Of a stretch of 58,664 nucleotides of DNA, positions 7,333 through 14,967 are shown piece after piece. Position numbers and translations under genes: made by a program. The stretch's first letter is position 1. Each line of letters starts with the position of its first letter. Where the stretch lies: assembly GCA_900556885.1 (NCBI GenBank), contig UNSQ01000002.1, forward strand, positions 1-58,664. Direction: 5' to 3'. This stretch comes from Candidatus Saccharimonadota bacterium. GTDB lineage: Bacteria; Patescibacteriota; Saccharimonadia; Saccharimonadales; Saccharimonadaceae. Below the pieces are notes generated by a model. The model saw only the letters and a list, made by a program, of their open reading frames with translations. It ran no database searches and was not told the origin of the DNA.

Positions 7333-8850
7333 TTACTTGTGTCGGAAGAACGAGGAAACGCCGCCAGTTAATTGTTGTAAGATGCCGTTTGAGCGAGATA
7401 ATTGTAAGCGCAATTTATCTTTGGCGTGTGGCGTAATTATGACGTCCCGCCAATCTGGTTTTGGACGAGCGGATTTGCTTGTTAAGACTTCAATTGTGTC
7501 GCCGTGCTGCAATTTGTAATTGAATGGCTTCATTACGCCGTTGATCTTAAATCCACTTGCGCGCGCTGCGATGTCGGAGTGAATTCGGTAGGCATAATCC
7601 AAGGGAAACGCTCCGCGAGGCAAATCGTAAATGTCGCCCTTTGGTGAGTACACGAAAATCCTGTCAGAAAACAGCTTCATTCGGAATTTGTTGGAGTCGA
7701 ATCGCTTTCCTTCGCTAATTAAGGCAGCAGCTTCCTGAAGTTCGCGAATCCACGACAAATCGGCTGGCATAGTTCCGATTTTTCCTTTTTTATAGGCGTC
7801 GGTCAATTTTTGCTCATTATAATGGAAGCTGGCCGCTAATCCACGCTCGGCATATTCGTGCATTTCTTTGGTTCGAATCTGGAATTCAACAATTTGCCCA
7901 CTTGGTGTTTGTACGGTTGTGTGAAGACTTTGATAGCCATTTGGCTTTGGATTGGCAACGTAATCCTTAATCCTCTCGTACATCGGCTGATACATATCGT
8001 GTAAGATTCCCAGAACCAGATAGCCGGTCGATAAATCATCAACAATTATCCTCAGGGCAATCAAATCATAAATCTTATCAATATCACCAACTTTGTCCAA
8101 TTTCTTAAACAGACTATAAACGCTCTTAACGCGCCCGTCCATCTGAAAAACTAGCTTTTCCGCCTTCAGCCGCGCTTCAACTTCGCGGCGAACGTGATCC
8201 AGTTTTCGTTGCGATTTTTTCAATCGACTGTCCATCAAATTTTTGGTTTCCTGAAAAGCTTTCGGCATCAAATATCTAAAACTCAGCTCTTCCAACTGAA
8301 CGCGAACTCGTCCCATATTTAAGCGGTCGGCCAGCGGCGCAAAAACCTCAATTGTTTCTCTGGCGATTTTTTTCTGCTTTTCTGGCGTCATAAATTGCAA
8401 GGTTCGCATGTTGTGCAGACGGTCGGCTAGTTTGATAATTATCACGCGCACATCTTCGCCCACTGCAATCATCAACTTGGTCAAATTGTCCTTCGTGTGT
8501 GGTAAATAACTATCCAAATTTCGCATCCCGGCGCGAGCTTGTGAAACTTTAGTTACGCCATCCACCAGAAACGCCACATCGCGCCCAAACAAACTTTCCA
8601 AATCGTCCAAAGTTGCGTCGGTATCTTCAACAGTGTCGTGCAGAACTCCCGCCACAACCGTATCGATGTCCATGCCCCATTCAATTAGAATTCCCGCCAC
8701 CGCCAATGGGTGATTAATGTATGGCTCGCCACTTTTGCGCTTTTGTCCAGCGTGCTTTTCCGTGGCGTAATCGATTGCGCTCGCCAAAACCAATACTGGC
8801 ACTTCGTCGTATTTTTGTTCAGCGATTGATAATAACTCTTCGCGCGTCAT
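7333..8850 (-). CDS. rel: Bifunctional (p)ppGpp synthetase/hydrolase, short form without ACT
   Basis: 505 residues. The HD hydrolase domain is intact (HDTVED at 71-76), and the synthetase domain has LADRLHNMRT upstream, YDLIALRIIV and NPKPNGYQSLHTTV. The RIKD motif is the RxKD form found in bifunctional Rel enzymes, not the ExDD form of monofunctional RelA. A TGS domain follows (about 405-470). The protein then ends; the helical, zinc-finger and ACT/RRM modules of full-length (~730-residue) Rel are absent. Those modules mediate ribosome binding and autoregulation, so control probably differs. A longer in-frame start at 9072 would overlap the divergent gapA and contain the promoter. The TATAAT box 6 nt upstream fixes ATG 8850. 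Confidence 0.92.
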   Translation of the reverse strand: MTREELLSIAEQKYDEVPVLVLASAIDYATEKHAGQKRKSGEPYINHPLAVAGILIEWGMDIDTVVAGVLHDTVEDTDATLDDLESLFGRDVAFLVDGVTKVSQARAGMRNLDSYLPHTKDNLTKLMIAVGEDVRVIIIKLADRLHNMRTLQFMTPEKQKKIARETIEVFAPLADRLNMGRVRVQLEELSFRYLMPKAFQETKNLMDSRLKKSQRKLDHVRREVEARLKAEKLVFQMDGRVKSVYSLFKKLDKVGDIDKIYDLIALRIIVDDLSTGYLVLGILHDMYQPMYERIKDYVANPKPNGYQSLHTTVQTPSGQIVEFQIRTKEMHEYAERGLAASFHYNEQKLTDAYKKGKIGTMPADLSWIRELQEAAALISEGKRFDSNKFRMKLFSDRIFVYSPKGDIYDLPRGAFPLDYAYRIHSDIAARASGFKINGVMKPFNYKLQHGDTIEVLTSKSARPKPDWRDVIITPHAKDKLRLQLSRSNGILQQLTGGVSSFFRHK

Positions 8851-8879
8851 ATTTATATTATACAACTTTGTAGTATAAT
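8851..8879. promoter_or_regulatory. Divergent promoters of rel (leaderless) and gapA (leadered)
   Basis: For rel (minus strand), TATAAT at 8862-8857 is followed by ATAAAT and the ATG. For gapA (plus strand), TATAAT at 8874-8879 lies 41 nt upstream of the ATG, and the leader carries GGGAGGG at 8910-8916. The two boxes are 11 nt apart, so the two RNA polymerases could interfere with each other. Confidence 0.6.
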
Positions 8880-8920
8880 TAAGAAAAGCTAAAGCGAAAA
8901 TATCTAACAGGGAGGGCGAT

Positions 8921-9943
8921 ATGGCTGTAACGAGAATAGCAATTAACGGCTTCGGGCGAATCGGGCGCAATGCGTTTAAGATTGCGAACGAGCGAAGCGA
9001 CTTGGAAATTGTTGCGATCAATGATTTGACTGACACAAAAACTTTGGCATATTTGTTGAAGCATGATAGCAATTACGGTGAGTACGGACGTCAAGTTGAT
9101 TTTACGGAAAACGAACTGATTATTGAGGGAAAGTCGGTTAAGGTGCTGGCTGAGAAAGATCCAGAAAATCTGCCGTGGCGAGATTTGGGAATTGATGTGG
9201 TGATTGAATCGACAGGATTTTTCACTGATAAAGATGGTGCGGGCAAGCACTTAACGGCTGGCGCAAAGCGTGTGGTTATCAGTGGTCCAACGAAGTCTGA
9301 GGGAGTCGATACGATTGTTTTGGGGACAAACGATGATAAGGTGAAAAACGCAACGCCAATTGTTTCTAACGCTAGCTGCACGACCAATTCTCTGGGTGCG
9401 GTTATGGCGATTTTGGACGCGGAGTTTGGCGTTGAAAAGTCAATGTTAACGACGATGCATAGTTATACAGCTAGCCAAAAGCTTCAGGATGCGCCATCCA
9501 AGGATCTTAGAGAAGGTCGCAACGCTGCCGAAAATATTGTTCCGACTACGACTGGCGCCGCAATTGCTGTGACTAAAACCTTACCACAACTAACTGGAAA
9601 ATTTGATGGGCTTAGCGTGCGTGTACCAACTCCAGTGGTGTCGCTTAGCGACGTGACGGCGCTTCTCAGGAAAGACGTAACTGTCGAGCAGGTAAATGAC
9701 GCGTTCAAAAAAGCCGCCCAGAGTAATTTCTATCAAGGCATTTTGGGCGTTTCCGAGGAACCTTTGGTGAGCCGCGACTTCATTGGCAATTCATATTCTG
9801 GAATTGTCGATCTTCCGTTGACGAAGGTAGTTGGCGGTAATTTAATCAAGGTTATGGTCTGGTATGACAATGAATGGGGCTATTCGAACCGGCTGGTTGA
9901 ACTGGTGGCGGATGTGGCGTATTATCTGAAAAAGAGTGAATAA
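8921..9943 (+). CDS. gapA: Glyceraldehyde-3-phosphate dehydrogenase, type I
   Basis: 340 residues. It oxidises glyceraldehyde 3-phosphate to 1,3-bisphosphoglycerate with NAD. It has an N-terminal Rossmann motif NGFGRIGR (9-16) and an Asp after the second strand (AINDLTD), which favours NAD. The catalytic SNASCTTN has C153 as nucleophile, and the C-terminal WYDNEWGYSNR closes the fold. Length and order are standard. The start is supported by a strong Shine-Dalgarno site (AGGGAGGGCGAT-ATG). It is transcribed divergently from rel and ends at a paired-hairpin terminator region shared with a convergent small gene. Confidence 0.97.
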   Translation: MAVTRIAINGFGRIGRNAFKIANERSDLEIVAINDLTDTKTLAYLLKHDSNYGEYGRQVDFTENELIIEGKSVKVLAEKDPENLPWRDLGIDVVIESTGFFTDKDGAGKHLTAGAKRVVISGPTKSEGVDTIVLGTNDDKVKNATPIVSNASCTTNSLGAVMAILDAEFGVEKSMLTTMHSYTASQKLQDAPSKDLREGRNAAENIVPTTTGAAIAVTKTLPQLTGKFDGLSVRVPTPVVSLSDVTALLRKDVTVEQVNDAFKKAAQSNFYQGILGVSEEPLVSRDFIGNSYSGIVDLPLTKVVGGNLIKVMVWYDNEWGYSNRLVELVADVAYYLKKSE

Positions 9944-9959
9944 GGACATCTCCCAAAAA

Positions 9960-10013
9960 GGAAATAACCCCGCACCGTGATAGTGCGGGGACGCCGGTAT
10001 TTCCGGCGGTTTT
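9960..10013. terminator. Bidirectional terminator between gapA and a minus-strand small gene
   Basis: Hairpin 1 is CCCCGCAC (9968-9975) with GTGCGGGG (9983-9990). Hairpin 2 is CGCCGG (9992-9997) with CCGGCG (10003-10008), followed by GTTTT, suited to stopping plus-strand transcripts. GGAAATAACC (9960-9969) can also pair with GGTATTTCC (9996-10004), enclosing hairpin 1 and competing with hairpin 2. On the minus strand hairpin 1 is followed by TTATTTCCTTTTT. Confidence 0.65.
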
Positions 10014-10064
10014 ACAGAATATTTATCTTAGTGCGCCTTCTGCTGGCGCGTAGCATCTCAGTCC

Positions 10065-10475
10065 TCAGTCCTTCTCGGACTCATTCTCCTTGGACTTATC
10101 GACCCCAAGGATGTCCATCAGGAAGGCTGCCATCTCCTTTTCGGCGACCCTCCTGCGCTTCCATTCAATGGCTCCGAGCACGACGCTCGCCATCAAGAAG
10201 ACGACAGCCGCCCAGGCGGTGGAGTCGTACGCCACCGTGGGAAGCGACGAGATTGGCGGCCACGCCGCCGATTCCATCGTCGGCGCGTCCAAGTACGCGA
10301 CCGCCGCCCCCTTCCACGCACTCATGACAAACACGATGTGCGCAGTAGCGCACGTCGCGAACGCGGACAGCGCCGCCGCCGCCAGTCGGCGCCGGTACAG
10401 TTCCACGATAGTGATGGTAAACAGTCCAGCGATGAGTGCGGTGCTAACGACCACAGTCAAGATTTCGGTAGACAT
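10065..10475 (-). CDS. Small three-pass membrane protein of unknown function (cassette A)
   Basis: 136 residues. There are three likely membrane segments, about 5-26, 31-53 and 87-106. Basic patches (YRRR, WKRRR) follow the first and third, and the tail is acidic/charged (VDKSKENESEKD). No family is recognised. Codons are GC-rich and use ATC, CTG, GCG and GTC, unlike the ATT/TTG-rich genes on both sides, which suggests foreign origin. An upstream in-frame ATG at 10556 is rejected because a perfect Shine-Dalgarno site AGGAGGG lies 6 nt before the ATG at 10475. A long opposite-strand frame covers the same bases, but only this strand has promoter, ribosome site and membrane pattern. It converges on gapA. 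Confidence 0.7.
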   Translation of the reverse strand: MSTEILTVVVSTALIAGLFTITIVELYRRRLAAAALSAFATCATAHIVFVMSAWKGAAVAYLDAPTMESAAWPPISSLPTVAYDSTAWAAVVFLMASVVLGAIEWKRRRVAEKEMAAFLMDILGVDKSKENESEKD

Positions 10476-10609
10476 TATTTTCCCTCCTAGGGAAGATTTT
10501 GAGGTGCGGCCTTTCAGAACCGCGACCTCAACCGGGGTGAACTCCCCGGGAGTCACTTTTCACGGTTTGAAAAGCTGATATATATATCATACCAGCCGCG
10601 AAATGTCAA
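10476..10609 (-). promoter_or_regulatory. Cassette A promoter and structured 5' leader
   Basis: The minus strand has TTGACA (10609-10604), a 17-nt spacer and TATATA (10586-10581). The ~99-nt leader then holds four successive hairpins: 10556-10574 (7-bp stem), 10532-10549 (CCGGGG/CCCCGG), 10499-10531 (TTGAGGT.GCGG pairing) and 10480-10494 (TTCCCT/AGGGAA, 3-nt loop). The last contains most of the AGGAGGG ribosome-binding site, so folding could restrict translation. There is no match to a riboswitch class I can recognise. Confidence 0.65.
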
Positions 10610-10685
10610 TACTCTTTGTCAAATAGCTACACCCTACCCCTGATAAAATACCTAACTTTTCCTTGCAAAAATCACCGAAAACGCT

Positions 10686-10697
10686 TATACTAAAATT
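10686..10697 (+). promoter_or_regulatory. Leaderless promoter of rpiB
   Basis: TTGCAA (10663-10668), a 17-nt spacer and TATACT (10686-10691), then six bases to the ATG at 10698. No Shine-Dalgarno site is present. Confidence 0.6.
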
Positions 10698-11150
10698 ATG
10701 AAAATCTACCTCGGATCTGACCATCGTGGCTTTATGTTGAAAGAAAAAGTTTTTGCCTATTTGGTTAAAAATGGCTATGACGTTCAAGACGTTGGCGGTG
10801 TAGAATTAAATCCTGATGACGATTTTCCGCAATTCGCGCAGGCGGCGGCGTTGAAGGTCATTGGTGATGATAGTAAAGATCCGCGTGCGATATTAATTTG
10901 CGGCGGTGGACAAGGAATGTGTATGGCGGCGAACCGCTTTAAGGGAATTCGAGCTAGCGTGATTTGGGATGCGTTTGAGGCGAAAATGACGCGCCAAGAT
11001 AACGATTCGAATGTTCTATGTTTGCCAGCGCGAGTTTTGGAAGACAACGAATCGGCGTGGAAAGGAATTGTGGAAACATGGCTGAACACCCCTTATGCGA
11101 ATGCTCCGCGATTTAATAGGCGTAATGCGCAGTTGGATGAATTGTCATGA
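10698..11150 (+). CDS. rpiB: Ribose-5-phosphate isomerase B (RpiB/LacAB family)
   Basis: 150 residues. It interconverts ribose 5-phosphate and ribulose 5-phosphate in the pentose phosphate pathway. The N-terminal GSDHRGFMLK carries the substrate-binding Asp-His, ICGGGQGMCMAANRFKGIRA is the conserved Cys/Gly loop, and DNDSNVLCLPARVL closes the active site. It is the first gene of a pentose phosphate cluster; the next gene (rpe) starts in its stop codon (ATGA). Family members can also act on other aldose phosphates, but the neighbours favour ribose 5-phosphate. Confidence 0.93.
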   Translation: MKIYLGSDHRGFMLKEKVFAYLVKNGYDVQDVGGVELNPDDDFPQFAQAAALKVIGDDSKDPRAILICGGGQGMCMAANRFKGIRASVIWDAFEAKMTRQDNDSNVLCLPARVLEDNESAWKGIVETWLNTPYANAPRFNRRNAQLDELS

Positions 11151-11797
11151 GCAGTTCTGTAATCGCACCAGCAATTTTGGCGGAGAATGCTGATCAATAT
11201 AAAGAGCAGGTTGATAAGATAACTGGTCTTGTTGAGCGTGTGCATATTGATATTTCTGATGGAGAATTTGCCCCGACGTTGACAGTTGGAATTCCAGAAT
11301 TATGGGCGCCAGAGGGTTGGATGATTGATATTCATGCGATGGTTAATGATGTTGCTGAATATGTTCCGAAGTTGATTGCCCTAAGACCTCATATGATTAT
11401 TATTCACGCAGAGGCGACGGGAGATGTGAAGACTGCGCTTATGCAGATTCGTCAAGCTGGAATTATGGCGGGATTAGCGCTACTAAAGCCAACGGTTCCG
11501 CGAACGGTTGAGGAATTGATAAAAATAGCAGATCATGTGATGATTTTTAGCGGTGAACTGGGGCGATTTGGCGGCACTGCTAGTTTGATGCAACTAGAAA
11601 AAATACGACTTATTAAGGCTATTAATCCTAGTGTTGAAATCGGCTGGGACGGTGGAGTGGCGGTAGATAATGCGTACAGCCTGGTCCAGGGCGGCGTTAA
11701 CGTTTTGAACGTTGGCGGCGTTATTCAGAAATCGTCAGATCCGCGCACCATTTTCTCCAGATTGCAACAGGAGATTAATAAAACGAGCGTGCTTTAA
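11147..11797 (+). CDS. rpe: Ribulose-phosphate 3-epimerase family protein
   Basis: 216 residues, a TIM-barrel enzyme that interconverts ribulose 5-phosphate and xylulose 5-phosphate. The metal ligands of the family can be placed in HIDISDG (His, Asp), DIHAM (His) and GWDGGV (Asp). The sequence is somewhat divergent (ISDG instead of the usual MDG, DIHAMV instead of DvHLMi), so an epimerase acting on a related sugar phosphate cannot be excluded. Overlap with rpiB (ATGA) and with the transketolase gene (TAATG) places it firmly in the same operon. Confidence 0.82.
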   Translation: MSSSVIAPAILAENADQYKEQVDKITGLVERVHIDISDGEFAPTLTVGIPELWAPEGWMIDIHAMVNDVAEYVPKLIALRPHMIIIHAEATGDVKTALMQIRQAGIMAGLALLKPTVPRTVEELIKIADHVMIFSGELGRFGGTASLMQLEKIRLIKAINPSVEIGWDGGVAVDNAYSLVQGGVNVLNVGGVIQKSSDPRTIFSRLQQEINKTSVL

Positions 11798-12633
11798 TGG
11801 ATGTCGATCAAATAGCGAAATTGAAGAAAATATCGCAACAGCTGCGAAAGTCTGTTATTCGCGAGCTATCTGAGGCTGGTTCGGGGCATTCTGCTGGGTG
11901 TTTGGGTTTTGCTGACGTTATGGCGGTTTTGTATTTTCACGCCATGCGACTAGATCCTGAGAATCCTAATTGGGAAGATCGGGATATTTTCGTGATGAGC
12001 AACGGTCATTATGCGCCACTTTTATATGCCACGCTGGCGGAGCGAGGATTTTTCGATAAAAAAGAGTTGGCTAATTTGCGAAAATTTGGCTCTAAGCTTC
12101 AAGGTCATCCAGAACGCGGCAGTCTGGCGGGAATTGAAACGACTAGCGGTCCTTTGGGTTGCGGTCTGAGTCAAGCGGCCGGCATGGCATACTCATTGCA
12201 ATATTTGGGCGGCAATTACGAGCGATTCGTTTACTGCAGTTTGGGCGATGGCGAGCTGGATGAAGGGAATATTTGGGAAGCGGCGATGTTTGCGAAAAAA
12301 TATAATCTGTCGAATTTGATTGCGATTGTTGATAGAAATAATATTCAGATTGGTGGCGATACGGAAAAGGTGATGCCGCTAGGGAGTTTGGCGGACAAAT
12401 GGCGAAGTTTTGGCTGGGATGCGCAGGAAATTGACGGACATGATCATTTGGCGATAATTCAGGCGATTGACAAGGCGAAGAATTCTCGGCAGCCGAGCGT
12501 GATAATCGCGCATACAATTCCTGGTCGTGGCGTTGATTTTATGGAATATGATTACCGTTGGCATGGAAAATCTCCAAACGCCGAGGAGGCGGAGCGGGCG
12601 CTTACTCAATTGAGTGAAGGAGGCGGCGAATGA
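11797..12633 (+). CDS. tktN: Transketolase, N-terminal subunit
   Basis: 278 residues, the thiamine-pyrophosphate (PP) module of a two-subunit transketolase. The TPP/Mg motif GDGELDEGNIWEAAMFAKKYNLSNLI..NN is present at about 150-182, preceded by GHSAGCLGF and LQGHPERG. With the next gene it would form the full enzyme that moves two-carbon units between sugar phosphates. The two-gene arrangement is known in many bacteria and archaea. Start and stop overlap the neighbours (TAATG, ATGA), which suggests translational coupling for stoichiometry. Confidence 0.93.
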   Translation: MDVDQIAKLKKISQQLRKSVIRELSEAGSGHSAGCLGFADVMAVLYFHAMRLDPENPNWEDRDIFVMSNGHYAPLLYATLAERGFFDKKELANLRKFGSKLQGHPERGSLAGIETTSGPLGCGLSQAAGMAYSLQYLGGNYERFVYCSLGDGELDEGNIWEAAMFAKKYNLSNLIAIVDRNNIQIGGDTEKVMPLGSLADKWRSFGWDAQEIDGHDHLAIIQAIDKAKNSRQPSVIIAHTIPGRGVDFMEYDYRWHGKSPNAEEAERALTQLSEGGGE

Positions 12634-13592
12634 GTTTCTTAATGGAGAATTGGCAGTATTCGGAGCTTGCGGCAATTCGGATGGGTTTTGGCGAAGGCTT
12701 GGTGGATATTGCGAAGAAAAATAATTTGGTAGTGGCGCTGAGTGCGGATTTGATGGAGAGCGTTGGCTTTGGTAAGTTTTACGAGGAAATCGGGAGTCCA
12801 CGGGCAATTGAAGTTGGTGTGGCGGAGCAAAATTTGGTTACCGTGGCGTCTGGACTGGCGGCTATGGGAAATATTCCGTTTGCAGCCAGTTATGCGGCGT
12901 TTAGTCCGGGTCGCAACTGGGAGCAGATTCGCACGACTGTTTGCTTAAATAATCAGCCGGTCAAGCTGGTCGGTTCTCATGCAGGGCTTAATGTCGGTCC
13001 GGACGGTGCGACGCATCAAATGTTGGAAGATATTGCGCTGATGAGAAGTTTGCCTAATATGGTGGTGTTGGCGCCCGGCGACGCTAATGAAGCCAAGCTG
13101 ATCGCGGCGGCAATGGCTGGAGATAAACGCCCGAATTACGTAAGATTGCCAAGAGAAAAAACACCGCTATTCCTGAATCAATCTACTTTTGAGATTGGAA
13201 AAAGTTATACGTTGAGGCGCGGTAAAGATGTTGCTTTGTTTGGAACTGGCGTGATGACTTATCAATTACTGTTGGCGGCGGAAAAGCTCGCGAATGAATA
13301 TGACATTCAGGCGGAAGTGATTCATTTTCCGACGATTAAGCCATTGGACGAGGATGCTGTACTTGATGCAGCTCAAAAATGCCAAGCCGTCATTACGGCG
13401 GAAGAGGGGCAGATTGCTGGTGGGTTTGGCTCAAGTGTGGCAGAAGTTCTTAGTGAGAATTTGCCGGTAAAGATGAAGCGAATTGGTGTCAATGACACGT
13501 TTGGAGAGTCGGGCAAAATGTCTGAATTGTGGCAAAAGCACGGTTTGGATGTCGATTCAATTGTTTGTAGTGTTGTCAATTTTCTCCAGTGA
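12630..13592 (+). CDS. tktC: Transketolase, C-terminal subunit
   Basis: 320 residues, the pyrimidine-binding and C-terminal modules of transketolase. It shows RAIEVGVAEQNLVTVASGLA with the conserved Glu that activates TPP, SHAGLNVGPDGATHQMLEDIALM, and a C-terminal transketolase domain from about residue 190 ending with the GGFGSSVAEVL segment. It overlaps the N-terminal subunit by 4 nt. The gene is followed directly by a convergent small gene (cassette B), which separates it from the aldolase gene that would otherwise continue the cluster. Confidence 0.93.
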   Translation: MSFLMENWQYSELAAIRMGFGEGLVDIAKKNNLVVALSADLMESVGFGKFYEEIGSPRAIEVGVAEQNLVTVASGLAAMGNIPFAASYAAFSPGRNWEQIRTTVCLNNQPVKLVGSHAGLNVGPDGATHQMLEDIALMRSLPNMVVLAPGDANEAKLIAAAMAGDKRPNYVRLPREKTPLFLNQSTFEIGKSYTLRRGKDVALFGTGVMTYQLLLAAEKLANEYDIQAEVIHFPTIKPLDEDAVLDAAQKCQAVITAEEGQIAGGFGSSVAEVLSENLPVKMKRIGVNDTFGESGKMSELWQKHGLDVDSIVCSVVNFLQ

Positions 13593-13657
13593 AAAACCCG
13601 CCAGGAGCTACTGCCAAGATCTAATTAAAGACCTCAAAGCAAGTAGTCCTGACGGGT
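13590..13657 (-). terminator. Large-loop inverted repeat / terminator of cassette B
   Basis: ACCCGCCAGGAGCTACT (13596-13612) pairs with AGTAGTCCTGACGGGT (13642-13657), with one mismatch, one bulge and a 29-nt loop. Read on the minus strand the second arm is followed by TTTTTC (13596-13591), which fits termination of the minus-strand gene. On the plus strand no T-run follows, so termination of tktC there is less certain. Confidence 0.6.
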
Positions 13658-13663
13658 ATGCGC

Positions 13664-13882
13664 TCATCTACGGTGTTGTTGTCGCCTCCGCCGCTGTTGT
13701 TGGATCATCCCATAGATGATCGAAGGAACTGAGACGCTAGCCAGCGCGAATAGTGCGCCTTCGGGCAGTCCGTAGGTTTTGACAATGTAAATGAGCGTCG
13801 CCCACCACACCGCGCAGAGCAGTGCAATGATGAGCAAGAATGACTTACCTGCGAAGACGGTTGTCCGTACCACGGGGCTCAT
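13664..13882 (-). CDS. Very small two-pass membrane protein of unknown function (cassette B)
   Basis: 72 residues. Membrane segments lie at about 15-35 (FLLIIALLCAVWWATLIYIV) and 42-60 (ALFALASVSVPSIIYGMI), and the tail is strongly basic (QQQRRRRQQHRR). No family is recognised. The ATG at 13882 is chosen because AAAGGAAG lies just upstream; the alternative ATG at 13921 adds a Lys-rich stretch encoded by the ribosome-site region itself. Codon choice (ATC, CTC, CTG) differs from tktC and fba. It lies between two genes of the carbon-metabolism cluster and on the opposite strand. Confidence 0.65.
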   Translation of the reverse strand: MSPVVRTTVFAGKSFLLIIALLCAVWWATLIYIVKTYGLPEGALFALASVSVPSIIYGMIQQQRRRRQQHRR

Positions 13883-13996
13883 TTTTTTCTTCCTTTCTGA
13901 GAAGAAAATGCTCAAGACCAAAGGGCTCTTTCGCCCTTAGGGGTAAGCCTTGGGCAAAAGTCATTTTATATTATCACTAATTACGTATAATGTCAA
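13883..13996 (-). promoter_or_regulatory. Cassette B promoter and structured 5' leader
   Basis: The minus strand has TTGACA (13996-13991), a 17-nt spacer and TAATAT (13973-13968). The leader (~80 nt) has a hairpin AAGGGC/GCCCTT (13920-13937 region) and, just before the ATG, TTTTCTTC (13908-13901, read on the minus strand as GAAGAAAA's partner) pairing with 13892-13885 around an 8-nt loop. The Shine-Dalgarno AAAGGAAG (13896-13889) is split between loop and stem. Confidence 0.6.
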
Positions 13997-14015
13997 TTCT
14001 CTTGGCATAGCGGGC

Positions 14016-14034
14016 GGTAATTGATATAATTACC
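14016..14034 (+). promoter_or_regulatory. fba promoter with palindrome over the -10 box
   Basis: GGTAATT (14016-14022), gatat, AATTACC (14028-14034) form a perfect 7-bp inverted repeat. It contains the TATAAT box at 14025-14030. The leader that follows carries TAGGGGG, 4 nt before the ATG at 14056. A repressor-type operator is possible; no matching regulator gene is adjacent. Confidence 0.45.
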
Positions 14035-14055
14035 ATAAGTATTTTAGGGGGCAGT

Positions 14056-14967
14056 ATGGGATTATCGATTTCAGAGATTCGGAAAAACACGACGCGGGCG
14101 CGTCATTTAATGCAGCGAACACGGGCGCAGCGTTTTGCGGTTGGGGCGTTTAATATTGACAATCAAGAGACGCTGATTGCGGTGGCACGCGCGGCACAAA
14201 AGCTCCAATCGCCAGTGTTGGTTGAGGTTTCTGACGCCGAAGTGAAGGCTATGGGTCTAGAGAACGTCCGCGATTTGGTGGACAATTATAAGGCTGAGTA
14301 CGGAATTGAAATGTATTTGAATTTGGACCACGGTCCGACGGTTGAGGGCTGTAAGCGAGCCATTGACGCTGGATATGAGTTTATCCATATTGACATTTCT
14401 CAGGCAAATCATAACGCTTCTGATGAGGAAATTATTGCGAAGACTCGTGAAGTTGTTGAATATGCCAAGTTTACTGGCGCGCTAGTGGAATCTGAACCGC
14501 ATTATTTTGGCGGTAGCTCAAATGTTCATACGGAAGATATAAATTATGAGGAAATAAAAAAGACTTTCTCTACGCCAGAGGGTGCGCGTGCGTTTGTTGA
14601 GGCGACTGGAATTGATACTTTTGCGGCGGCGATTGGCAATTTGCATGGCAAATATCCAGTTCCGAAAGTGTTAGATTTGGATTTGTTGGCTGACATTCGT
14701 GAGGCGATTCATTGTCAGATTTCGCTGCACGGTGGGTCTGGCACGCCACTGCATTATTTTGAGGACGCTGCGAAAATTGGCGTTTCTAAAATCAATATCA
14801 ATTCTGATATGCGCTATGCTTTCCGAACAACCCTGGAGAAAACTTTGCGAGAAAATCCAAATGAGTACGCCATTGTTAAATTAATGCCGCCAGTTTATGC
14901 TGCCGTACAGGAAGTGGTGGAGTCAAAGATTAAGGCGTTTAATTCCGTGCGAAAGGCGGTGGTTTAA
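14056..14967 (+). CDS. fba: Class II fructose-bisphosphate aldolase family protein
   Basis: 303 residues. It cleaves fructose 1,6-bisphosphate (or a related ketose bisphosphate) using a zinc ion. The catalytic Asp and first zinc His are in NLDHGPT (D91, H92), further zinc ligands are in GNLHGKYP and LHGGSG, and NINSDMRYAF near the end binds phosphate. The usual VEGELG is VESEPHYFGG here, a deviation that could reflect altered substrate preference (tagatose-bisphosphate aldolases share the family). The PfkB gene starts in its stop codon. The upstream neighbours are pentose phosphate enzymes, so together they would join glyceraldehyde-3-phosphate production to pentose interconversion. Confidence 0.9.
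   Translation: MGLSISEIRKNTTRARHLMQRTRAQRFAVGAFNIDNQETLIAVARAAQKLQSPVLVEVSDAEVKAMGLENVRDLVDNYKAEYGIEMYLNLDHGPTVEGCKRAIDAGYEFIHIDISQANHNASDEEIIAKTREVVEYAKFTGALVESEPHYFGGSSNVHTEDINYEEIKKTFSTPEGARAFVEATGIDTFAAAIGNLHGKYPVPKVLDLDLLADIREAIHCQISLHGGSGTPLHYFEDAAKIGVSKININSDMRYAFRTTLEKTLRENPNEYAIVKLMPPVYAAVQEVVESKIKAFNSVRKAVV

Noticed and set aside
8851..9072. N-terminal extension of rel by 74 residues
   Set aside because: The extension overlaps the divergent gapA and contains the rel TATAAT box and the gapA leader. The HD domain is complete from ATG 8850.
10090..10578. Plus-strand open frame of 162 codons opposite cassette A
   Set aside because: It has no promoter or ribosome site and lies antisense to a gene with both. 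Its length is explained by the GC-rich composition of the opposite gene.
11797..13592. Transketolase broken by a frameshift
   Set aside because: The two parts are the standard N- and C-terminal subunits, each with its own start, joined by a 4-nt ATGA overlap typical of coupled genes.
13596..13657. attC-like integron site (large imperfect inverted repeat)
   Set aside because: The core GTTRRRY boxes are not present, there is no integrase in the window, and the T-run on the minus strand fits a terminator better.
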